Assembly (NCBI GenBank): GCA_964630795.1
Contig: CAZVWF010000082.1
Location: forward strand, 1 to 10,652
Origin: SZUA-117 sp964630795
GTDB taxonomy: Bacteria; Pseudomonadota; Gammaproteobacteria; Steroidobacterales; Woeseiaceae
Direction of reading: 5' to 3'
DNA length: 10,652 bases
In this document: positions 6,893 through 10,652 of the stretch, piece by piece
Layout of the letters: the number at the start of each line of letters is the position of its first letter
Position numbering within the stretch: the first letter of the stretch is position 1
Notes under the pieces: model-generated
What the model was told of the DNA's origin: nothing
The model's input: only the letters and a program-made list of their open reading frames with translations
The model's database searches: none
Made by a program: the position numbers and the translations under genes

Positions 6893-7440
6893 TTCCCGCT
6901 TCCCCAGGCACAACCCTCACAATCGGGTGAAATGTCGTTGTCGGCCAAGACCTCGAAGATCAGGTTTCGCCAGGTATCGTTCGGCTGCCAGATTGCATTC
7001 ATATCTGCCTTGGCCTCGGCGACCGGAATGTCTTCATAAATGACGCGGTAAAGAAACGCGAATGCGGAGGCCCGAAAGTTGGCCTGGCAGTGCAGCAGTG
7101 TCTTTTTGTCCGGCTCGCGCTGCATCACACCCGCAAATGCATAAAAGTCAGCCATCGTCGGTGCATCCCAAATCACCGGCACCTGGACATAGTCCATTCC
7201 CAGTTCCTTTACGATGACATCTTCATCGGCAATAGCGCCGCGACTATTGCTGAACGCAATGTAGGCAATTCGTTCGAAGCCCTCTTTTTTTAGCAGCGCC
7301 AGTTGCTCCCTGCTGGGCTGTCCGGCGCTGGAAAACGTCGGTGAATAGGCCTTGTAATTCCTGATGTCGGACAACGACTGTGCTGCGGCCACTGCCGGGG
7401 CCAAAACAAAAGCCACTGCCAGAATCCTGAAAATCGTCAT
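6889..7440 (-). CDS. Secreted DUF442/DSP-like protein phosphatase with CX4R loop
   Basis: A predicted periplasmic phosphatase of 183 residues, related to the DUF442 (PF04273)/beta-lactamase-hydrolase-like dual-specificity phosphatase group. ATG 7440 is chosen over an upstream start at 7470 because AGGGGA lies five bases before it and it gives a clean signal peptide (1-20, AAA|Q). The mature part has the family's opening YSPTFSSAGQPSREQLALLKKEG (about 32-54), a VPVIWDAPT segment with candidate general acid Asp92, and the P-loop HCQANFRAS with Cys118 and Arg123. Classical tyrosine phosphatases space Cys and Arg by five residues (CX5R); here only four lie between them. The C-terminus holds a CEGC pair (174 and 177). 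The gene faces away from an MBL-fold gene and its stop overlaps that of the uspE-like gene. Fold is fairly sure; phosphatase activity is not proved. Confidence 0.8.
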   Translation of the reverse strand: MTIFRILAVAFVLAPAVAAAQSLSDIRNYKAYSPTFSSAGQPSREQLALLKKEGFERIAYIAFSNSRGAIADEDVIVKELGMDYVQVPVIWDAPTMADFYAFAGVMQREPDKKTLLHCQANFRASAFAFLYRVIYEDIPVAEAKADMNAIWQPNDTWRNLIFEVLADNDISPDCEGCAWGSGN

Positions 7441-7445
7441 TCCAT

Positions 7446-7451
7446 TCCCCT
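7446..7451 (-). promoter_or_regulatory. ribosome binding site fixing the phosphatase start
   Basis: On the minus strand AGGGGA lies five bases before the ATG at 7440. It supports the shorter reading, in which the signal peptide begins MTIFRIL. Confidence 0.7.
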
Positions 7452-7544
7452 GTCTGGTAGTTGGCGTCAAGGCGGATCCGACCGAATGCCAATACCTTCA
7501 CTCGTCCGCATTGACCGATTTGCCGTCACTTACACCCTGTCCGC

Positions 7545-7553
7545 TGGTATTAT
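7545..7553 (+). promoter_or_regulatory. candidate extended -10 promoter for the MBL-fold gene
   Basis: TGGTATTAT matches an extended -10 (TGn plus TATTAT). It would start transcription near 7560, about 29 bases before the ATG at 7589. The TTGACC at 7511-7516 is a fine -35 hexamer but is 31 bases away, too far to pair with this -10. Confidence 0.4.
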
Positions 7554-7588
7554 CGACTTAATCGTAGCGACAAGAAAAGGACTATCCA

Positions 7589-8509
7589 ATGCGCAAACTC
7601 CTCTGTTTGTTGACGCTCCTTGGCTCTAGTGTCGGCACCCACGCCCATGAGTACCTCAGTTTCGATGAATTGAATTCCGCTTTCGGCTGGAGCTTTGACG
7701 GGACAGACGTCCGTTCGGAGGAAGTGGCCCCGGGAATCCACGTCCTCTTTGGTGTCGGTGGAAACGTACTGGTATCGATTGGCGAGCAGGGCGTCCTGAT
7801 GGTCGACAGCCAGTTCGAACAGATGATTCCAAAGCTGGAAGCTGCCGTAAGAGACCTCGGTGGCGACGGCATCGACTTCATTATCAATACGCATTGGCAC
7901 TTTGACCATGCTGACGGCAATCCCGCACTCGGGCGCGGTGGATCCTGGATCGTTGCACAATCCAATTCGCGGCGCATGATGGCCGGCGAGCACCCGATCG
8001 ACCTGGTCAACCTGGCATATCTACAGCCACCCTACCCGCCCGAAGCCATGCCGGTCATCAGTTTCGATGACCACATGCAGTTTCACCTGAATGGCGCAAC
8101 GATCGATCTTTTGCACTTCGGTCCTGCTCACACCACAGGCGATACGGCCGTCCTGTTCCACGAGGCCAACCTCGTGCACATGGGCGATGTCTTCAATGCA
8201 AGCTACCCGTTTATCGATGCCGGCAATGGCGGCGACATCGAAGGCATGATTCGATTCTGCAAAAAGGTCCTGAAACGCCTGGACAAGGACAGCACGGTGA
8301 TTCCGGGACACGGCCCGGTCATGGGCTATGAAGATTTCGCTGACTACATAGACATGCTCGAAACAATCGCCTCTCGGATCGATGCCATGATCGATGCCGG
8401 CATGTCCCTGGAGGACGTACTGGCAGCCGATCCAACGGCCGGGTTCGACGAACGCTATGGCGACCCGGGCCGGCTGATTAATCGCGCCTACATGAGCTTG
8501 TCGCGCTGA
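7589..8509 (+). CDS. Secreted metallo-beta-lactamase-fold hydrolase
   Basis: A zinc-dependent hydrolase of 306 residues with an N-terminal signal peptide (1-19, THA|H), so it acts in the periplasm or outside the cell. The MBL signature is complete: THWHFDHADGN gives His102, His104, Asp106 and His107; GPAHTTGDTAV gives His181; HMGDVF gives Asp200 as bridging ligand; IPGHGPV gives His241. This layout suits a two-zinc site. Pattern and length match broad 'MBL fold metallo-hydrolase' proteins with subclass B-like spacing, and nothing visible proves beta-lactam hydrolysis. An AAGGA site seven bases before the ATG supports the start. It is divergent from the DUF442-like phosphatase, a pairing that recalls fused DUF442-MBL proteins, although this MBL is not recognisably of the persulfide dioxygenase (ETHE1) type. 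It is followed after 71 bases by the APC permease on the same strand. Substrate unknown. Confidence 0.92.
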   Translation: MRKLLCLLTLLGSSVGTHAHEYLSFDELNSAFGWSFDGTDVRSEEVAPGIHVLFGVGGNVLVSIGEQGVLMVDSQFEQMIPKLEAAVRDLGGDGIDFIINTHWHFDHADGNPALGRGGSWIVAQSNSRRMMAGEHPIDLVNLAYLQPPYPPEAMPVISFDDHMQFHLNGATIDLLHFGPAHTTGDTAVLFHEANLVHMGDVFNASYPFIDAGNGGDIEGMIRFCKKVLKRLDKDSTVIPGHGPVMGYEDFADYIDMLETIASRIDAMIDAGMSLEDVLAADPTAGFDERYGDPGRLINRAYMSLSR

Positions 8510-8521
8510 TTCGTCACCGCA

Positions 8522-8551
8522 TTGACTACGTAGCCCATCAATAACTACAAG
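8522..8551 (+). promoter_or_regulatory. candidate weak promoter for the APC permease
   Basis: TTGACT (8522-8527, five of six) is followed after 18 bases by TACAAG (8546-8551, four of six). The -35 overlaps the palindrome CTACGTAG (8526-8533). A small hairpin (GGCGC 8553-8557 with GCGCC 8564-8568) then lies directly before the ribosome site. The permease could also be read through from the MBL gene, since no terminator is visible between them. Confidence 0.3.
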
Positions 8552-8580
8552 CGGCGCTCGGTCGCGCCAGGGGAAAAACA

Positions 8581-9900
8581 GTGTCCTTACACGAACCGGG
8601 GATAAAACACCGGAAGGAACTCATGCGCGGCGTCGGCATGGCAGGCGCCGCCATTCTTGTACTCAATTCGATGATTGGGTCCGGCATCTTTGCCTTGCCA
8701 GGCGTTGTTGCGCCAAGAGCCGGCTTGTGGAGTCCGTGGTTGTTCCTGATCATCGGTGTGCTCGTTATTTCCATCGTGTTGACATTGGCCGAACTGGCCA
8801 GTTACTTCAAGGATTCAGGCGGTCCGGTGTTGTATACAACAACTGCCTTTGGCCCCCTGACCGGCTTTACGACCGGCTGGATCCTGTTTGTCAGCCGCGT
8901 CGCAGCATTTGCCGCAAACACCAATGTCATGGCGATCTATCTCGCTGTAGTCTGGCCGTGGTTCGGCACCGACATCGGTCGACTGGTATTGATCGTGGCA
9001 GTCTGCGGTACCCTGACCTGGTCCAACTATGTCGGCGTCAAGGAAGGCGTTCGAACGATGGCCGTCATCACCGTCCTGAAACTGATACCCATCGCCCTGC
9101 TGATCATCCTCGGCCTGCAACATGTCAGCGGGGACACGCTGTTCCCGTCGAACATGCCGACAATCGATGACCTGGGGGGCACAACCTTGTTGCTGATTTA
9201 TGCGTTCGTCGGCTTCGAATCCGTCACGATCATCTCGGGCGAAACCAGGAATCCGACAAAGACGTTGCCCACGGCTCTTGTGCGGACGGTGATCGGCACC
9301 GGCTTTCTTTATTTCCTGATCGTGCTGACCTTCATCTCGGTGCTGCCCGATGCTACCGCTCCATCACAAACGCTTACCGACGTCGGCCGGGCGTTGATGG
9401 GGCCTGCGGGTGTCATCATGATGACGTTCGCTGCATTTTTCTCCATTGGCGGCAACCTGTCCGCCATTATGCTCGCTGTTCCGCGCTTGCCTTTCGCCCT
9501 CGCCGAGGAACGGCTATTGCCGCGCTGGTTCGGGCATGTCCATGAGAAATACGCGACGCCCAGCAACTCGATCCTGTTGCTCGGCGGTATGAGCCTGGTC
9601 CTTGCACTGTCCGGCACATTTGAATTGCTCGCAGCAGCGAGCTCATTAACGCGCCTCATCGCTTACGTGCTATGTATCGGGTCGCTTCCGATCATTCATC
9701 GCAAGGCGAGCGAAGAGGAACGGCGAGACGCCTACCGCCTTCGTGGCGGCTATACGATTCCACTCATCGCGCTCGCGCTCTGCCTGTGGATTGGTGCGCA
9801 ATCCAACCTGCAGGCCTGGCAGGTTACCGGCAGCCTGCTGGCAGTCGGACTCGTGTTATACGCATTGGCCAGCAAACGCCGGGCTGGAGCTGCATCGTAA
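8581..9900 (+). CDS. APC-family amino acid permease
   Basis: An inner-membrane secondary transporter of 439 residues in the amino acid-polyamine-organocation superfamily, importing (or exchanging) an amino acid or amine, probably driven by an ion gradient. It starts with GTG, supported by AGGGGA six bases upstream. About 12 hydrophobic segments are visible along the whole length. The first membrane segment carries the family's unwound substrate loop, GSGIFALPG (33-41). The sixth carries FVGFES (209-214) followed by GETRNPTKTLPTAL, the usual cytoplasmic loop after that segment. The C-terminus is short and basic (SKRRAGAAS). It lies 71 bases after the MBL gene on the same strand and converges on an M28 peptidase gene 85 bases away, so it may take up amino acids released by nearby secreted peptidases; that link is inference. 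The specific substrate cannot be read. Confidence 0.93.
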   Translation: MSLHEPGIKHRKELMRGVGMAGAAILVLNSMIGSGIFALPGVVAPRAGLWSPWLFLIIGVLVISIVLTLAELASYFKDSGGPVLYTTTAFGPLTGFTTGWILFVSRVAAFAANTNVMAIYLAVVWPWFGTDIGRLVLIVAVCGTLTWSNYVGVKEGVRTMAVITVLKLIPIALLIILGLQHVSGDTLFPSNMPTIDDLGGTTLLLIYAFVGFESVTIISGETRNPTKTLPTALVRTVIGTGFLYFLIVLTFISVLPDATAPSQTLTDVGRALMGPAGVIMMTFAAFFSIGGNLSAIMLAVPRLPFALAEERLLPRWFGHVHEKYATPSNSILLLGGMSLVLALSGTFELLAAASSLTRLIAYVLCIGSLPIIHRKASEEERRDAYRLRGGYTIPLIALALCLWIGAQSNLQAWQVTGSLLAVGLVLYALASKRRAGAAS

Positions 9901-9985
9901 TACCGCTGTAGCCGCTGCAAGGCCAGGGTATTGTTATTACCGGCGCGGGTCGTGATCGAGACCGTGTCCGGGCCATCGGTGACAG
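9901..9985. other. convergent spacer between APC permease and M28 peptidase
   Basis: Only 85 bases lie between the two stop codons. I find no stem followed by a T run on either strand; the best dyad is a four-base GGTA/TACC pair around 9928-9942. No gene is supported here. Confidence 0.6.
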
Positions 9986-10652
9986 CTAATCCTGCGCCGC
10001 CTCCAGTGCTTCCAGGCGCGCGGCTTCGAATTCGTCGCCCTCGTTCCATTGCGGCATCGCATCCGCGTTGGCGATCCCCAGCCCGACCCAGAAGCCAAGC
10101 ATGGCATCAGCAATCATGCCGTCAAAATTCCAGCTGTCGTCATACTCGTCACTGGGCTGGTGATAATGCACATCTGTGTAGTGATTCACCTGCTCCCGGC
10201 CCCAGCCTTCCGGCCGATCGACAAAATCCGTACCGGTATCAAGGTACATCGCGGGTACACCGATCTTTGCAAAACTGAACTGGTCGGAACGATAAAAGTA
10301 ACCGCGATCCGCAAACTGGTCCGGCTTCACCACCCTGCCCTGCTCACTTGCGATGGCCGTGACGATCTGATCGATTGACGACTTGCCCAGACCGATATAG
10401 GTCACATCGTGCGTATGCCCCCAGATATTGCCGCCGTCATAATTCAGGTTGGCGGCAATCTTGCCTGGAGCAAACGTTGGATTGTTCGCATAGTAGAGCG
10501 AGCCAAGCAGCCCCTGTTCTTCGGCCCCGACCAGCGCAAACAGCATGGATCGGCGCGGGGCATCCGGCAGGCCTTTCAGTGCCTTCGCCATGACGAGGAC
10601 CTGGGCCACACCTGACGCGTTGTCCATCGCACCGTTATAAATCACGTCGCCG
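9986..10652 (-). CDS. M28 family metallopeptidase (N-terminal part missing)
   Basis: The C-terminal 222 or so residues of a zinc aminopeptidase-type enzyme (family M28); the frame runs open off the right edge, so the start and the first His ligand (in the usual HxD motif) are outside. Counting from the first full codon at 10651: GAMDNASG with Asp10 (bridging ligand), GAEEQGLLGS with Glu44 (catalytic base) and Glu45 (ligand), NYDGG with Asp72 (ligand), and HYHQPSDE with His164 (ligand). These are the expected M28 residues in order. The protein ends in a charged tail (EGDEFEAARLEALEAAQD) likely to be helical. Relatives are often exported, which would suit the secreted peptidase theme of the window, but the signal region is not visible. 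The stop is TAG at 9986-9988. It converges with the APC permease. Confidence 0.93.
   Translation of the reverse strand, partial: GDVIYNGAMDNASGVAQVLVMAKALKGLPDAPRRSMLFALVGAEEQGLLGSLYYANNPTFAPGKIAANLNYDGGNIWGHTHDVTYIGLGKSSIDQIVTAIASEQGRVVKPDQFADRGYFYRSDQFSFAKIGVPAMYLDTGTDFVDRPEGWGREQVNHYTDVHYHQPSDEYDDSWNFDGMIADAMLGFWVGLGIANADAMPQWNEGDEFEAARLEALEAAQD

Noticed and set aside
7511..7553. TTGACC and TATTAT as a standard -35/-10 promoter for the MBL gene
   Set aside because: The spacer would be 31 bases, far outside the workable range; only the extended -10 reading was kept.
1..10652. Mobile element, CRISPR array, tRNA or toxin-antitoxin module
   Set aside because: I found no transposase or integrase motif, no regularly spaced repeats, no tRNA-like cloverleaf and no small paired genes; the spacers are all under 300 bases.

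Overview
The window (10,652 bases, moderately GC-rich) is ordinary chromosomal sequence from a Gram-negative bacterium. The evidence for this is cleavable signal peptides on several products, a UspE-type tandem universal stress protein that resembles the E. coli protein, and the mix of S9/M28 peptidases with a YtcJ-type amidohydrolase. By inference it is a heterotrophic gammaproteobacterium, perhaps of a marine or sediment lineage (Woeseiales/Xanthomonadales-like); no rRNA or marker gene fixes this. I see no tRNA, rRNA, CRISPR array, insertion sequence, phage gene or integration scar.

Layout. 1-1857 (+): 3' part of a DPP IV-like S9 serine peptidase, cut at the left edge. 1858-2015: AT-rich spacer with a weak terminator-like hairpin and an extended -10 promoter. 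2016-2705 (+): secreted protein of unknown function that appears to hold two TonB-C-like repeats. 2702-3715 (-): ArsP/PF03773-type permease, tail to tail with the previous gene and sharing four bases. 3716-3862: spacer with a likely promoter for the permease. 3863-5683 (-): secreted YtcJ-like amidohydrolase. 5684-5965: divergent control region. 5966-6892 (+): uspE-like stress protein, again overlapping its convergent neighbour by four bases. 6889-7440 (-): secreted DUF442/DSP-like phosphatase with a shortened CX4R P-loop. 7441-7588: divergent control region. 7589-8509 (+): secreted metallo-beta-lactamase-fold hydrolase. 8581-9900 (+): APC-family amino acid permease. 9901-9985: convergent spacer. 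9986-10652 (-): C-terminal part of an M28 metallopeptidase, cut at the right edge.

How the genes fit together. Most genes look like single transcription units with frequent strand switches, so this is not one operon. The common theme is handling of peptides and small amide or amino compounds outside the cytoplasm: an S9 dipeptidyl-peptidase type enzyme, an M28 aminopeptidase type enzyme, a secreted amidohydrolase and an amino acid permease. The remaining genes are metal or metalloid efflux (permease), stress response (UspE), and a divergent phosphatase/MBL pair that recalls the fused DUF442-MBL proteins of sulfide metabolism. I do not see a clear new multi-gene system. The best leads are the CX4R phosphatase beside the MBL gene, the altered Cys motifs of the permease, the duplicated TonB-C-like secreted protein, and two tail-to-tail gene pairs that share their stop codons.
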